DNA of 64,000 bases from Gemmatimonadaceae bacterium (GCA_036496605.1 DASXKV010000030.1:62001-126000); one strand, 5' to 3'; positions 9,374-19,385 are shown, counted from the stretch's first letter. Notes: generated from the letters alone by a model not told the origin. Numbers and translations are program-made.

Positions 9374-10819
9374 ATGGCCGATACCGATCTCTATGCCGCG
9401 GCGCTCGACAGCGCCGTGACGCACGCGAAGGCGTACCTGAAAAGCCTCGACACTGCGCCCGTGTCGGCAATGGCATCGCTCCAGGAACTGCGTGCGCGAT
9501 TTGCCAAACCACTCACCGACGCTGGCGTGCCTGCCGTGCGCGTGATTGACGATCTGGCGAAGGACGTCGAGGGTGGGCTGATCGGCAGTACCGGCGGGCG
9601 ATTCTTCGCGTGGGTTATGGGTGGTTCTGTCCCAGCCGCGCTCGCGGCAGACTGGCTCACGTCCACCTGGGATCAGAACGCCGGCATCTATGCGTGCAGC
9701 CCCGCCGCGGGGGTCGTCGAGGAGGTGGCGGGAAGTTATCTTAAGGAGCTGCTCGGCCTCCCCGCTCGGGCGAGCTTCGCGTTCGTCACCGGCACGCAGA
9801 TGGCGCATGTGATCTGTCTGGCCGCAGCGCGCCACGGTCTGCTCGCGCGTCGCGGATGGAGCGTCGAAGAGCGGGGCCTAACGGGTGCGCCGCGTCTTCG
9901 CGTCATCGTTGGCGCCGAGCGGCACGGCACCGTCGATCGAGCAGTGCGATTGCTCGGTATCGGCAGCGACAACATTCAGGCACTACCGCTCGACGATCGC
10001 AATGGCACGGACGCCGGCGCGCTTCGAGCAGCTCTCGACGAGGCCCGCGAACAACCGACGATCGTCGTGCTCCAGGCCGGCGAGCTCAATACGGGCTCCT
10101 TCGATCGGTTCAGCGACTTGATACCGGTCGCTCGCGCGCGAGGTGCGTGGGTCCATATCGATGGTGCGTTCGGTCTCTGGGCTGCGGCGAGCCCGAAGCA
10201 TCGACATTTGATGAAGGACGCCGCGCTCGCCGATTCCTGGTCTACCGATGGCCACAAATGGCTGAACGTCCCCTATGACAGCGGCTATGCGTTCGTGGCG
10301 GATGCGGAGGCGCACCACGCGTCGATGACCCATCGCTCCAGTTATATGATGCACGAGGGCGACGCACGCGACGAAGTCGACTGGAATCCCGAGTGGTCGC
10401 GACGCGCGCGCGGACTCGCCACGTACGCGGCGATCCGCCAGCTCGGGTGCGAGGGGATTGCCGACCTGATCGACCTCTCTTGTCAGCACGCCACCGCTCT
10501 CGTACGGCGCATCGGCGCGCTCCGTGGCGCCGAGGCCCTGTGGGAGCCGCTGATCAATCAGGGTCTAGTACGATTCCTGGACGAGCGGCCAGGGGCTAGC
10601 GAAGCGGATCATGATGCGCGGACGGATCGCGTCGTCGAGGAGATCCTCGCCGTCGGCGACGCATTTTTCGGCGGGGTGACGTGGCGTGGCAAACGCTGCA
10701 TGCGCGTCTCCGTCTCGAGCTGGCAGACGACCGGGCAGGACGTCGACCGTGCCGTCGATGCGGTAGCGCGCGCTATCGAAGTCGCCGCACCGCACCACAC
10801 AGTGCTCGGCGCGCTCTAA
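9374..10819 (+). CDS. Pyridoxal-phosphate-dependent decarboxylase (group II)
   Basis: A 481-residue cytoplasmic enzyme. The PLP lysine is Lys295 in STDGHKWLNVPYDSGY, the cofactor-ring Asp is Asp263 in HIDGAFG, and the phosphate-binding FVTGTQMAH lies near residue 140. This order and length match the group II amino-acid decarboxylase family (aromatic-L-amino-acid, glutamate, diaminobutyrate and aspartate decarboxylases). The substrate cannot be set from sequence reading alone. The gene ends with a four-base tail-to-tail overlap with the response-regulator gene, so the two are transcribed convergently. Confidence 0.85.
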   Translation: MADTDLYAAALDSAVTHAKAYLKSLDTAPVSAMASLQELRARFAKPLTDAGVPAVRVIDDLAKDVEGGLIGSTGGRFFAWVMGGSVPAALAADWLTSTWDQNAGIYACSPAAGVVEEVAGSYLKELLGLPARASFAFVTGTQMAHVICLAAARHGLLARRGWSVEERGLTGAPRLRVIVGAERHGTVDRAVRLLGIGSDNIQALPLDDRNGTDAGALRAALDEAREQPTIVVLQAGELNTGSFDRFSDLIPVARARGAWVHIDGAFGLWAAASPKHRHLMKDAALADSWSTDGHKWLNVPYDSGYAFVADAEAHHASMTHRSSYMMHEGDARDEVDWNPEWSRRARGLATYAAIRQLGCEGIADLIDLSCQHATALVRRIGALRGAEALWEPLINQGLVRFLDERPGASEADHDARTDRVVEEILAVGDAFFGGVTWRGKRCMRVSVSSWQTTGQDVDRAVDAVARAIEVAAPHHTVLGAL

Positions 10820-11472
10820 CTTGTTAGGCGCGGATCCGGATACTCGATGAGGCCGTGTTCGGCGCAATATCGAACGAGGTCAGCGTTCGTCGCGAAGCGC
10901 AACTTCTCCATGAGACGTGTGCGGTAGGTGCTCACGGTCTTTGGGGACAATCCCAACGCTTCCGCGACCTCTTTGACGGTCCGACCGGTTCCGAGCCCCC
11001 GCAGCACATCGAACTCCCGATCGGAGAGCTGCTCGTGCGGCGCACCGACGAAGTCCTGCCCGAGCTGTGCCGCGAGACGCTCAGCCAGCGTTGGGCTCAC
11101 ATACCGGCCGCCGCGATGCACCCGACGGATGGCGTCGAGCAATTGCTCGGGAGAGTGGTCCTTCGTTAGGTAGCCCGAGGCACCCCCACGCAACGCGCGC
11201 ACGGCCCACTGATCCTCGGGGTGCGCGCTGAGGACGAGCACGCGCACGCTCGGATGTTCCTCGCGCAGGCGCCGCAACGTCTCGGTGAACGGCGCGCCCG
11301 GCATCGAGACGTCGAGGAGTACGACGTCGGCGACATACAGTCGCAAGGCAAGAAGCGCCGCGTCGCCACTTGGCGCCTCGGCCGTGACCATGATGCCGCG
11401 ATCGTCTTCCGCGATGCGACGTAACCCCGCGCGCACAATCGGATGATCGTCGACGATCAGAATGCGAATCAT
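10816..11472 (-). CDS. NarL/FixJ-family response regulator
   Basis: A 218-residue two-domain regulator. The receiver spans residues 1-120 with acidic pair Asp8/Asp9, phospho-acceptor Asp54 (VVLLDVSMPG) and Lys104 (YLTKD). A LuxR-type helix-turn-helix covers residues about 148-205 (LSDREFDVLRGLGTGRTVKE, then LSPKTVSTYRTRLMEKL). It is the downstream member of an operon with the histidine kinase, whose stop overlaps this start in an ATGA junction, so the two very likely form a cognate pair. Targets are unknown. Confidence 0.92.
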   Translation of the reverse strand: MIRILIVDDHPIVRAGLRRIAEDDRGIMVTAEAPSGDAALLALRLYVADVVLLDVSMPGAPFTETLRRLREEHPSVRVLVLSAHPEDQWAVRALRGGASGYLTKDHSPEQLLDAIRRVHRGGRYVSPTLAERLAAQLGQDFVGAPHEQLSDREFDVLRGLGTGRTVKEVAEALGLSPKTVSTYRTRLMEKLRFATNADLVRYCAEHGLIEYPDPRLTS

Positions 11473-12605
11473 GGCGCGATCGCGTCGGCGCTCGGCGATC
11501 CTTCCGGGAGCGGCAGTCGCAGCGCGACTATCGTCCCCGACGTCGCTTCACTGGATACATTGACCGATCCGCCTAACGCGATGGCGCGTTCGCGCAGGCC
11601 GAGCAGCCCGAGCGAATGCGAGCCGCGCATCTCGTCCGGGGTGATACCACGTCCATCATCGGTCACGTCGAGGGATAACACGCTCCCTTCGATGTGGAGC
11701 CTCACGCAGACGCGAGACGCCCTGGCGTGCTTCGCGACGTTGGTGAGTGCTTCCTGAAGCATGCGGAACACCGCCGAGGAGATCGCGCCCGAAGGCGAAG
11801 GGCTCACGCACTGGATATCGAGGTCCAACGCCAGCCCCGTTCGCGACGCGAAGTCTTGCGCCTGCCACTCGATCGCGTCGGCAAGGCCGAGCTGATCGAG
11901 CACGCTCGGACGGAGTTCTGTGATGATTCGGCGAACGGCAATCATGACATCATCCAGGCGACCGAGAATACTCGCGCACCGATCCACCACCTCCGATTGC
12001 GAGTGTCGATTGAGGCGTCGCTCCATCCATGCGAGATCGAGCTTGAGTCCCGTGAGCGCCTGTCCAAGCTCGTCGTGAAGCTCTCGGGCGATGCGCGTCC
12101 GCTCGCTCTCGCGCACCGACTCGAGCCGCGCTGCCAGAGCCCGGAGCTCCTCCCGCGACTGTGCAACCTCTGCTGCCGCGAGGTGGCGATCGGTGATGTC
12201 GCGCTGAATGCCGATATGTCCGGTGATTCGAGCTTGCTCATCGTAGACACAGAGATAATGACCTTCGATCCGCACCGGCGTGCCGTCCATGCGCCGCTCG
12301 TCCGTTTCGGTGTGCAGATGCCCCGCGTCGAACATCGCACGCCAGCCGGCCTTACCGGCTTCGATGTCGTGCGCGAAGAACTCCGCGGGTGTTTTTCCGA
12401 TGAGCTCGGGGAGAGCAACTCGATATTGCCGTGCATACGCTTCGTTGGCGATGGTCATGCGCTGATGTCGAAACACGTGCTCCAGCAGCGCATCCTTGTC
12501 GGCTGTGTCGTTCCACTCGATAGGCTCATCCAGCATCATGATGAAGAAGCCATCGATCGATTGCGCGAAGAAGAGCTCGCGCAGATTGTCGGGAGAAAGA
12601 GACAC
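11469..12605 (-). CDS. PAS-domain sensor histidine kinase (HisKA_3 type)
   Basis: A 378-residue soluble kinase with no membrane segment. Residues about 10-140 form a PAS sensor with PAC-like end (YDEQARITGHIGIQRDITDR). The dimerisation helix carries the phospho-acceptor His177 in RIARELHDELGQALTG, the HisKA_3 signature of NarX/DegS-like kinases. The ATPase domain has N-box EALTNVAKHA and G-box DDGRGI and LGLLGLRERA. It precedes the NarL-type regulator with a four-base overlap. The cytoplasmic PAS suggests an internal signal such as redox state or a small ligand; this is inference. Confidence 0.92.
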   Translation of the reverse strand: MSLSPDNLRELFFAQSIDGFFIMMLDEPIEWNDTADKDALLEHVFRHQRMTIANEAYARQYRVALPELIGKTPAEFFAHDIEAGKAGWRAMFDAGHLHTETDERRMDGTPVRIEGHYLCVYDEQARITGHIGIQRDITDRHLAAAEVAQSREELRALAARLESVRESERTRIARELHDELGQALTGLKLDLAWMERRLNRHSQSEVVDRCASILGRLDDVMIAVRRIITELRPSVLDQLGLADAIEWQAQDFASRTGLALDLDIQCVSPSPSGAISSAVFRMLQEALTNVAKHARASRVCVRLHIEGSVLSLDVTDDGRGITPDEMRGSHSLGLLGLRERAIALGGSVNVSSEATSGTIVALRLPLPEGSPSADAIAP

Positions 12606-12835
12606 AGGGGACTCGCCGCGGAGTATGCCGTGTTAGGCGCTTCGGGAAGAAGAGGCGCACGGCGTGGCGCGCTGTAGGACAAGTGACTACGCGTGCCGCT
12701 CGCGCGCCAGAGGGTGTCAGCGTCCGTCCTACACGTGTGTTCCGCTCTCTCGGACGCTCGCCTCCTTGCGTTGCCGATTCGTGCTCCTCGGTGTGCGAGC
12801 TAAGCTCCCACGCACACCCAAACGCGGCGACACCA

Positions 12836-13759
12836 ATGGCGATGGTTCCTCTCAAGATCGAGCGCGACGACGAGCGTCCGGAGACGCTGATCGTCGATGG
12901 GCGACTCATCGCATATCGAGACGTCGGCAGTGGCCCTACGATCATTCTTGCCCATTGCTCCGGCGCTTCGCATGACGTCTGGTCGCCGTTCGTCGACACA
13001 TTTCGCAGCCGCTTTCGTATACTCGTGCCGGACTTGCTCGGTTACGGGCATTCGGATCCCTGGCCTATCAACGCCCGGTTACACCCGTGGTCCGACCTGA
13101 GCGCCCTGGTGGCACTCGCGGAACGCAGCAGTGAGCCGGTCCATCTTGTTGGACACTCGTACGGCGGCACCCTCGTCCTCGAGGCCGCGCGGGTTCTGGG
13201 TCCGCGTGTGAAAAGCCTAACGCTCATCGAGCCCGTCGCGTTCCACCTGTTGCGACTCACGGGCCGGATGAAGGAGTGGCAAGAGCTCACCGACGTCGGA
13301 CGCGAGATGGTGGAAGCGCTGCGGCTGCGGCGTGAGCGCGGCGCTGCCGGCGTGTACATGAAGTACTGGGTGGGACGACTCCGTTGGTGGTCGATGAGTC
13401 CCAAAGCCCGGCGCCGCGTTCTCCTGACGGTCGGTAAAGTGGCCGCCGAGTTCGAAGCCGTGTCCGGTTTGTCGACAACCGAAGGCGATTATCGAAGTAT
13501 CCATGCGCCGACGCGACTCATCGCCGGCGAGCGCACCCGCAAGCCCGCCCGCGCCATCGTCGACGAGCTGCTCAACATTTTGCCGAGCTCCGATCTCCAG
13601 CTGGTGCCGCGCGCTGGACATATGAGTCCTCTCACACATCCGGAAGCCGTCTCGAGTCTCATCGCGCAGCATATCGAGCACGTCGAAGCCCGAGCGGGCC
13701 GAATGAAGCCGACGACGTGGCAAGCCGAATCTCGTCCCAAGCGCCGGTCGATCGCGTGA
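12836..13759 (+). CDS. Alpha/beta-fold hydrolase
   Basis: The chosen start (12836, with 12842 as an alternative) gives 307 residues; an upstream in-frame extension to 12683 is Arg/Ser-rich and unlike the family. The nucleophile elbow is HLVGHSYGGTLVLEA, the oxyanion region PTIILAHCSGASHDVW precedes it, and the catalytic His is likely in RAGHMSPLTHPE. This is a typical esterase/haloalkane-dehalogenase-like fold, but substrate is not predictable. It is divergent from the two-component operon. The CCTAACG heptamer at 13216 encodes Leu-Thr here. Confidence 0.82.
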   Translation: MAMVPLKIERDDERPETLIVDGRLIAYRDVGSGPTIILAHCSGASHDVWSPFVDTFRSRFRILVPDLLGYGHSDPWPINARLHPWSDLSALVALAERSSEPVHLVGHSYGGTLVLEAARVLGPRVKSLTLIEPVAFHLLRLTGRMKEWQELTDVGREMVEALRLRRERGAAGVYMKYWVGRLRWWSMSPKARRRVLLTVGKVAAEFEAVSGLSTTEGDYRSIHAPTRLIAGERTRKPARAIVDELLNILPSSDLQLVPRAGHMSPLTHPEAVSSLIAQHIEHVEARAGRMKPTTWQAESRPKRRSIA

Positions 13760-13942
13760 TTCCGCCGTCATTCGACGCTCATTCCGTTACACGACCGACA
13801 CGCGACCCATCACGAAAACAGACTTGAGCGTCCAATCATAGCCGGCCGAGCAGGACACGTCCTCTCGGGAGGCCCCTAGCCCCTCTCTTGACAGCCAGCG
13901 GTCCGTATTGCACATAGGCGGACGCGTCGAACGGAGAGGAGC

Positions 13943-14542
13943 GTGACCCACGTAGTCGGATTGGGCTTCGGTGCGGTGTCAAACCACCCGATCAGCCTTT
14001 CGGAGCGTCTCAACTCAAACTGGCACCGTCCAGCGCTGCAACTCTTCATGGGCATCGTGCTGTTTCATTGGGTCGAGCACATTGTCCAGGCCTATCAGGT
14101 GTATGCGCTGCATTGGCCAAGAGCCATGGCGATGGGCTTGTTAGGCATGTACTACCCGTGGCTCATGCGAACGGAGACGCTCCACTACGGCTTTGCCATC
14201 GTAATGCTTGCCGGACTCTGGGTGCTGCGCCGCGGCTTCACGGGCCGCTCGCGGACGTGGTGGATGGTGGCCTTCGGGATCCAGTTCTGGCACCACTTCG
14301 AACACGCGCTGCTCTTCTACCAGGCGCTGACGCATCATTACCTCTTCGGCGGGACCGTTCCGACGAGCATCGGACAGATCTGGATTCCGCGCATCGAGCT
14401 GCATCTGTTCTACAATGCCATCGTCTTCACGCCGATGGTCGTCGCGATGTATTACCACATGTATCCGCCCGCGACTGAAATGCCGAGCATCAGGTGCGCG
14501 TGCGCGAGACATCGGCATCACCCAATCCAGGCAGCCGCCTGA
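13943..14542 (+). CDS. Unrecognised His-rich multi-pass membrane protein
   Basis: A 199-residue protein starting at GTG, preceded by a GGAGAGGAG purine run. Four to five hydrophobic segments are visible: LQLFMGIVLFHWVEHIVQAY, FAIVMLAGLWVL, WWMVAFGIQFWHHFEHALLF and LFYNAIVFTPMVVAMYYHMY. Histidines and glutamates lie inside or at the edges of these segments (HWVEH, HHFEH, ELHLF, YYHMY), a pattern used for haem or di-metal ligands in membrane oxidoreductases. I do not recognise the family and give no function. It stands alone, with about 180 bases before it and a convergent YdeI-like gene after it. Confidence 0.6.
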   Translation: MTHVVGLGFGAVSNHPISLSERLNSNWHRPALQLFMGIVLFHWVEHIVQAYQVYALHWPRAMAMGLLGMYYPWLMRTETLHYGFAIVMLAGLWVLRRGFTGRSRTWWMVAFGIQFWHHFEHALLFYQALTHHYLFGGTVPTSIGQIWIPRIELHLFYNAIVFTPMVVAMYYHMYPPATEMPSIRCACARHRHHPIQAAA

Positions 14543-14599
14543 CGCTTGGGCTCTAGTCCCCCACCCTAGGCCCTTTTGCGAGATGTCGTTAGGCAATGG

Positions 14600-15202
14600 C
14601 TATTCCGCAGCCCGAGTGAGACGCAATTCGCGAATCCTGAGCCCTGCTGCCGAATCGGAGACGAGGGTCGCAAGCCGTTTCGCTCGTGTCTCCGAACGCT
14701 TCGCGGAGATCACCCACCAGGTAGCGAGCTGTTGATATCCCGGCGGTTGCGACTGGAAAAACGCCCACGCTTTCTTGCTCGCGCGAAACTGCTTCTCCTC
14801 ACTCGGCGCGAGGCGCGCGCGCTTTCGCTGCTCGAACGAATAGATGCCCGACTTCTTCGAGTCGCGCGCCTCGAAGGCACGCATCCCGGCTGGGTGCATA
14901 CGGCCACTCGCGACGAGTGCCTTCGCTTTGCGGATGTTGACGTTGCTCCAGATGCTCCTGGGCTTTCGCGGCGTGAATCGGATGACATACGCCTCACGAC
15001 CGACGGATTTGCGTACGCCGTCGATCCAGCCGAAGCAGAGCGCCTCGTCGACTGACTCCGGCCAGGTGAGAGTCGGCCGTCCTGTGTGTTTCTTGTGGAA
15101 CCCCACCCAGAGCTCGTGCGCGGCTTCGTGATGTTGCATCAGCCACGTCCGGAAATCATCCGGGCTCGCGAAGAATATTGCGCTCAGTTCGAGCTCAGTC
15201 AT
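14600..15202 (-). CDS. YdeI/OmdA family protein (OmpD-associated)
   Basis: A 200-residue protein. The start at 15202 is the one that begins the family domain, with a GGAGC element upstream; a longer frame to 15274 only adds low-complexity residues. Family hallmarks are visible: FRTWLMQHHEAAHELWVGFH, TWPESVDEALCFGWIDGVRK, RFTPRKPRSIWSNVN and a C-terminal segment around AWAFFQSQPPGYQQLATWWV. Members are small cytoplasmic proteins, sometimes called bacteriocin-protection proteins, with no established biochemical role. Confidence 0.85.
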   Translation of the reverse strand: MTELELSAIFFASPDDFRTWLMQHHEAAHELWVGFHKKHTGRPTLTWPESVDEALCFGWIDGVRKSVGREAYVIRFTPRKPRSIWSNVNIRKAKALVASGRMHPAGMRAFEARDSKKSGIYSFEQRKRARLAPSEEKQFRASKKAWAFFQSQPPGYQQLATWWVISAKRSETRAKRLATLVSDSAAGLRIRELRLTRAAE

Positions 15203-15319
15203 GGATGAACGAGCTCCAGCTGCTGCAGTTGTCGTAACGCCCCTTCTCCGGAGGCGACTGCCATCCCCATCCACGCGCGATGAGCCTCGCGCTGAGAATA
15301 CGTCGAAAACCCGCCTGCG

Positions 15320-16549
15320 TCACCACAACGATGGTTGGAGCGACCGCGCCCCGTCGCCGCTCTGCTCCCTACGATACGGCAGCGAGAAGGCGAACACCGA
15401 TCCCGAGGACGGGAACTCGGCCCACGCTCTTCCTCCGAGCGATGCCACAGTCTCGGACACGATGCTCAGTCCCAGCCCCGTCCCTTCGGCGTGCGTCGCG
15501 GCGGCGTCGTGAGCACGGTAGAAGCGCTGAAACAGACTGCTCCGCTTTTCCAGCGGAACGCCCAAGCCGTTGTCGCGTACTCGCACGATGACCTCTCGTC
15601 CCCCGCTCGGCGACGACTCGATGCTGCCGCTGATCACCGCATAGCGACGCGCTTTGCCCGGATCGGCGTACTTGATCGCGTTCGACAGATAATTCGTGAC
15701 GCATAACTCGACCGCTGCCGCGTTGACCTCGACGTCCGGCAACTCGTCGAACCGAATCTCCACGTTCGCGACACGCGAGTTCTCGCGCAGTTGCCGCGCA
15801 GCCTCACGCGCCGCCACCGCGAGCCGGAGGTGATGGTGTGTCCGCGCATCGTTGTCCGTTCGGGACAACGCGACGAGATTCTCGACGGTGTGCTGCATCA
15901 GGCGCGCGTTGCGGACGATGATCTCCATGATCTTCTCGCGCTGTACCGTTTCGTCGGCCGCTATCATGAGCAACGTCTCACCGGCGCTCACGACGACACC
16001 GATCTGATTCTTGATCTCGTGTGACACCGCACGATTGAACGCGCGGAGCTGCTCTTCGCGCTCGCGCTTCTTCTCGTCGGCGAGACGGAGGAAGTGAACC
16101 GTTGTCGCCTGCTGGATCAGCGAGATGGCCCTGAACAGCCGTTGCCCGCAGGCCAGCAACTCGGCCTGCTCCCCGTCACCGGCGATGACGTGGGCCATTC
16201 TGGCGAGGTAGGAGAAGAGGATACCGCCGAGCAGCTCGTATTCCTTGAGTATCTCATATACGTCGAAGCCCTGCGCGTGGCGGAACGCCCCGATCTCCAT
16301 TGCCCGAGTGAGAAGGAGCGTGTCGGCGCCAATCTCGTTGACCGGGTTCTCGATGAAGTCGGCGACGCCTTCGATCAATAGCGGTACGTCATCGAGTCCG
16401 TCGCCAAACGGAAAGACCATCGCTGGCTCGATGTCGACGCGTTCCGCGACTCGTTGCAGCCACCGTCTCGCCAATTGCTCGCTCGCGCCGCGCAACGCGT
16501 CCGCGATAGCTCCAGCGAGCGTACAGTCCGTCCTCGTGTCTGCTGACAT
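15320..16549 (-). CDS. Sensor histidine kinase with RsbRD-like N-terminal domain
   Basis: A 409-residue soluble kinase; the ATG at 16549 has a GAGGCGG element upstream. The N-terminal 150 residues are helical and resemble the RsbR/RsbRD sensor fold (LARRWLQRVAERV, then GFDVYEILKEYELLGGILFSY). The phospho-acceptor is His177 in FNRAVSHEIKNQIG, and the ATPase domain shows N-box TNYLSNAIKYA, G1 VRVRDNGLGVP and G2 GTGLGLSIV. No response regulator is adjacent, so it is an orphan kinase. The input signal is unknown. Confidence 0.88.
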   Translation of the reverse strand: MSADTRTDCTLAGAIADALRGASEQLARRWLQRVAERVDIEPAMVFPFGDGLDDVPLLIEGVADFIENPVNEIGADTLLLTRAMEIGAFRHAQGFDVYEILKEYELLGGILFSYLARMAHVIAGDGEQAELLACGQRLFRAISLIQQATTVHFLRLADEKKREREEQLRAFNRAVSHEIKNQIGVVVSAGETLLMIAADETVQREKIMEIIVRNARLMQHTVENLVALSRTDNDARTHHHLRLAVAAREAARQLRENSRVANVEIRFDELPDVEVNAAAVELCVTNYLSNAIKYADPGKARRYAVISGSIESSPSGGREVIVRVRDNGLGVPLEKRSSLFQRFYRAHDAAATHAEGTGLGLSIVSETVASLGGRAWAEFPSSGSVFAFSLPYRREQSGDGARSLQPSLW

Positions 16550-16822
16550 GATCCGCCTCGCTGCATGCGGACCCCTTATACAGGCATTATGCGAGCCTGC
16601 GCGCGGCGCTCTCTTCTGCTGGCATCGCCGTTCGTCACCTGATTTTGGCAAACACAGCGCGGCAAATGCCTAGCAAACACTAATTTCCAAGATAACGGCT
16701 CAACACGCTGACGCTGCTCGACAATTTTGCGTCTATGATCGCCGGGGCTCGCGCATCGGCCGTTGGTTGTGTGGCATGTCACTCGACCGAGCGACCGCTC
16801 TCGGCCGCGAGCCTAACGCCTG
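16550..16822. other. Intergenic region between ADOP permease end and histidine-kinase start
   Basis: This 273-base spacer must contain the promoter of the histidine kinase, read leftwards. No clear terminator hairpin, operator or small gene was found. A CCTAACG heptamer lies at 16812, just beyond the ADOP stop codon. Confidence 0.5.
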
Positions 16823-19261
16823 TCAACTCTCCCGCAGCGCGACGATTGGATCGATTCGCGACGCACGGCGTGCCGGCACATACCCGCTCACCACCGCGAC
16901 GATCGAGAGGAGTACGATCATCCCACCATACGTCACGGGATCTGCCGCGGTCACGCCGAACAGGAATCCGCTGAGCGTGCGCCCCGCGATCCATGCACAT
17001 ACGGTCCCGATGACGATCCCGGCGAGTGCGAGCTCCAGCGTCTCGCGAACGATCCTCGCTTGAACCTGGCGCGACGAAGCCCCGAGGGCGATCCGTACTC
17101 CAATCTCCTGTGTTCGATGTGTGACCGTGTACGAGATGACACCGTAGATCCCCAACAGCGCCAAGCACAATGCAAAGACCGAGAATCCGCCCAGCAAGGC
17201 GGTGAAGAAGCGTCGTGGCGAAACCGCTTTGTCCACAGCGCCCTGCAACGTCTGCACTTCGTTCGTCGCCAGATTGGGCACGACCGTTGTCAGCGTACGA
17301 CGTAAAGTATGCGCGAGCGATCCGGGCTCGAGCTTCGTGCGGACGATCAGCGTCAGCGTCGAGTAGTCGAAGACCTGTCGGATCGGAAGATAGATCTCAT
17401 CCCCCGCGCCCTCCTCGAGTGTCAGATGACGAACGTCGCCGACGATGCCGACGACGCGCCGGTCGGCGCCACCGACCTTGAGCAGCCTGCCTAACGCGCC
17501 CTTGCCGGGCCAGAGCTCCTTCGCGGCAGTCTGATTGATGACGACGATCTTCTCGCTGGACTCGATGTCCGTGGGCGCCAGATCTCGTCCCGCGATCACG
17601 CGCATGCCCATTGTCGGGACGAAGCCATCTGTCGCGATGCGAATGAAACCCGCCTGCCACTTGCCTTTCACATATTCCTCTCCGCCAACTGACACGCCCC
17701 AGCTGCGATTACTGCCGAGCGGGAGGCCGTCCGCGATGGTCGCCGAGGTGACGCCCGGAATCTCTCTCGCCAGCCGCAGCACTTCGTCAACGTACGCGAC
17801 AAACTCTTGCGACGACTTGAAAGCGCGCTGTCGGTCTGGATCGACGCGCACCGCGACAACTCGCTCCGGACGAAAGCCGAGATCGACGTCGAGGACCTTG
17901 AGAAAACTCCGGATCAACAAGCCGGATCCCACCAGCAGCACGCAGGCAAGTGCGATCTCGGAGACGACGAGCGAACGCTGCACACGTTGACCGTGCTTGC
18001 CGTGGGTCGACGACCGTCCGGAGGCCTTCAGCGCGTCGTGAACGCCGTGCTCGGACAGCTGGAGCGCGGGTGCCATTCCAAAGGCGAGACCGGCCACCAC
18101 GGCCAGCAGCGCACTGAATGCCAGCGCGCCACCGTTGATGGCGACGTTGCCGAGAAGCGGCAGGCTGACCGCGTCCATCCTGGCGATCGCTCGCGTGCCC
18201 ATCACCGCGAGCACCACACCGACGATCGCCCCACACCACGAGAGCAGCACGCTTTCCGTCAGCATCTGGCCGACCAGCCGGCGGCGCCCGGCGCCTAACG
18301 CGGCGCGAATCGCCATCTCCTTCTGGCGGGTCGTGGCCCGCGCGAGCAGCAGATTCGAGAGATTCGCGCACACGATGAGCATGACGACGCCCACGCCGAA
18401 GGCGAGTACGAGAAGGCCGGCCCGCGCGCGACCGCTGACATGCTGGCGCAACGACACGGCCGTCGCATCGAAGTTGTTCGCGTTCGGGTTCTCGCTTGTG
18501 ATTCGGGGCGACAGCACTCGCAGCTCGGCGGCGGCACTCGAGATCGTCGCTCCGGGCCGCAGGCGCCCAACCATCGCGAGCGTATTTCCCCAGCGATTCG
18601 TCTCGGGCGCAAGCGGGAACGGCGTGAACACGTCGATCCGTGCGCCGGGCGCGAAGATCGATCCAAAGTCGAAGGATGCCGGCAGCACACCAACGACCGT
18701 GGTCGGCGCGCCATCGAGCATGATCGGCCGTCCCACGATGCCGGGATCCGAAGCGAATCGGTGTTCCCAGAGCCCGTGGCTGATCAGGGCCACTTTCGGA
18801 CCGTTCCAGATGCTTTCTTCCGGGGTAAACCCTCGGCCAATCCGCGGCCGCACGCCGAGCATCGGGAAGAAATTCTGTGTGACGGGCACCGCGCTGAGTC
18901 GGATCGCATCCGTCGGACTGCTGAGCGTCATGTCCCCCACGCCATAGAATGCGAAATACGCGGCGACTTCGGAGAACGAGCGATTCTCCTTCACGAACGA
19001 GAGATACGGATTGACCTGCGCCGTTTGCGTCGACAGCCCCGGCGCGGTCCCGTTCTGAATCCAGACCAACTGTTCGGGGCGGTCGAAGGGCAGCGGTCGG
19101 AGTAACAGCGCGCTCGCCACGCTGAACACGGTCGCGCTCGCACCGATGCCAAGAGCGATGATGACGACCGCAAACGCCGTGAACGCCGCGTCGCGCAGTA
19201 GGGTGCGCGAGGCGTAGCGAAGATCCTGTCGCATGTCGTCGATCATCCGTCGCGCGTGCAT
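16823..19261 (-). CDS. ADOP-family FtsX-like ABC transporter permease
   Basis: An 812-residue membrane protein; ATG 19261 has AGGAG seven bases upstream, and longer upstream frames run back over the BlaI operator. The layout is the duplicated MacB_PCD/FtsX arrangement: a first membrane helix (FAVVIIALGIGASATVFSV), a large periplasmic domain with PLPFDRPEQLVWI, three helices from about residue 270, a second periplasmic domain and a final three-helix block ending VPARRASRIDPIVALRES. These acidobacterial duplicated orphan permeases lack an adjacent ATPase, as here. Their cargo is unknown; macrolide or lipoprotein export is suggested by homology to MacB. Its start lies 155 bases from the divergent BlaI gene. 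Confidence 0.9.
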   Translation of the reverse strand: MHARRMIDDMRQDLRYASRTLLRDAAFTAFAVVIIALGIGASATVFSVASALLLRPLPFDRPEQLVWIQNGTAPGLSTQTAQVNPYLSFVKENRSFSEVAAYFAFYGVGDMTLSSPTDAIRLSAVPVTQNFFPMLGVRPRIGRGFTPEESIWNGPKVALISHGLWEHRFASDPGIVGRPIMLDGAPTTVVGVLPASFDFGSIFAPGARIDVFTPFPLAPETNRWGNTLAMVGRLRPGATISSAAAELRVLSPRITSENPNANNFDATAVSLRQHVSGRARAGLLVLAFGVGVVMLIVCANLSNLLLARATTRQKEMAIRAALGAGRRRLVGQMLTESVLLSWCGAIVGVVLAVMGTRAIARMDAVSLPLLGNVAINGGALAFSALLAVVAGLAFGMAPALQLSEHGVHDALKASGRSSTHGKHGQRVQRSLVVSEIALACVLLVGSGLLIRSFLKVLDVDLGFRPERVVAVRVDPDRQRAFKSSQEFVAYVDEVLRLAREIPGVTSATIADGLPLGSNRSWGVSVGGEEYVKGKWQAGFIRIATDGFVPTMGMRVIAGRDLAPTDIESSEKIVVINQTAAKELWPGKGALGRLLKVGGADRRVVGIVGDVRHLTLEEGAGDEIYLPIRQVFDYSTLTLIVRTKLEPGSLAHTLRRTLTTVVPNLATNEVQTLQGAVDKAVSPRRFFTALLGGFSVFALCLALLGIYGVISYTVTHRTQEIGVRIALGASSRQVQARIVRETLELALAGIVIGTVCAWIAGRTLSGFLFGVTAADPVTYGGMIVLLSIVAVVSGYVPARRASRIDPIVALRES

Positions 19262-19385
19262 CCATTGCTCCTGATGGCCTATCCCTGTGACGTCCAGCGA
19301 GGCCGAATGGTTGGAAAGCGCCACCAGACTACACGAATTGCGATCTACGGAAAAACCAGTTGACAGCGAGCGCCGGCGACCGTAT

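Noticed and set aside
17787..19265. 492-codon minus-strand frame within the ADOP gene
   Set aside because: Different frame of the same strand as the permease, Arg-rich with no motifs.
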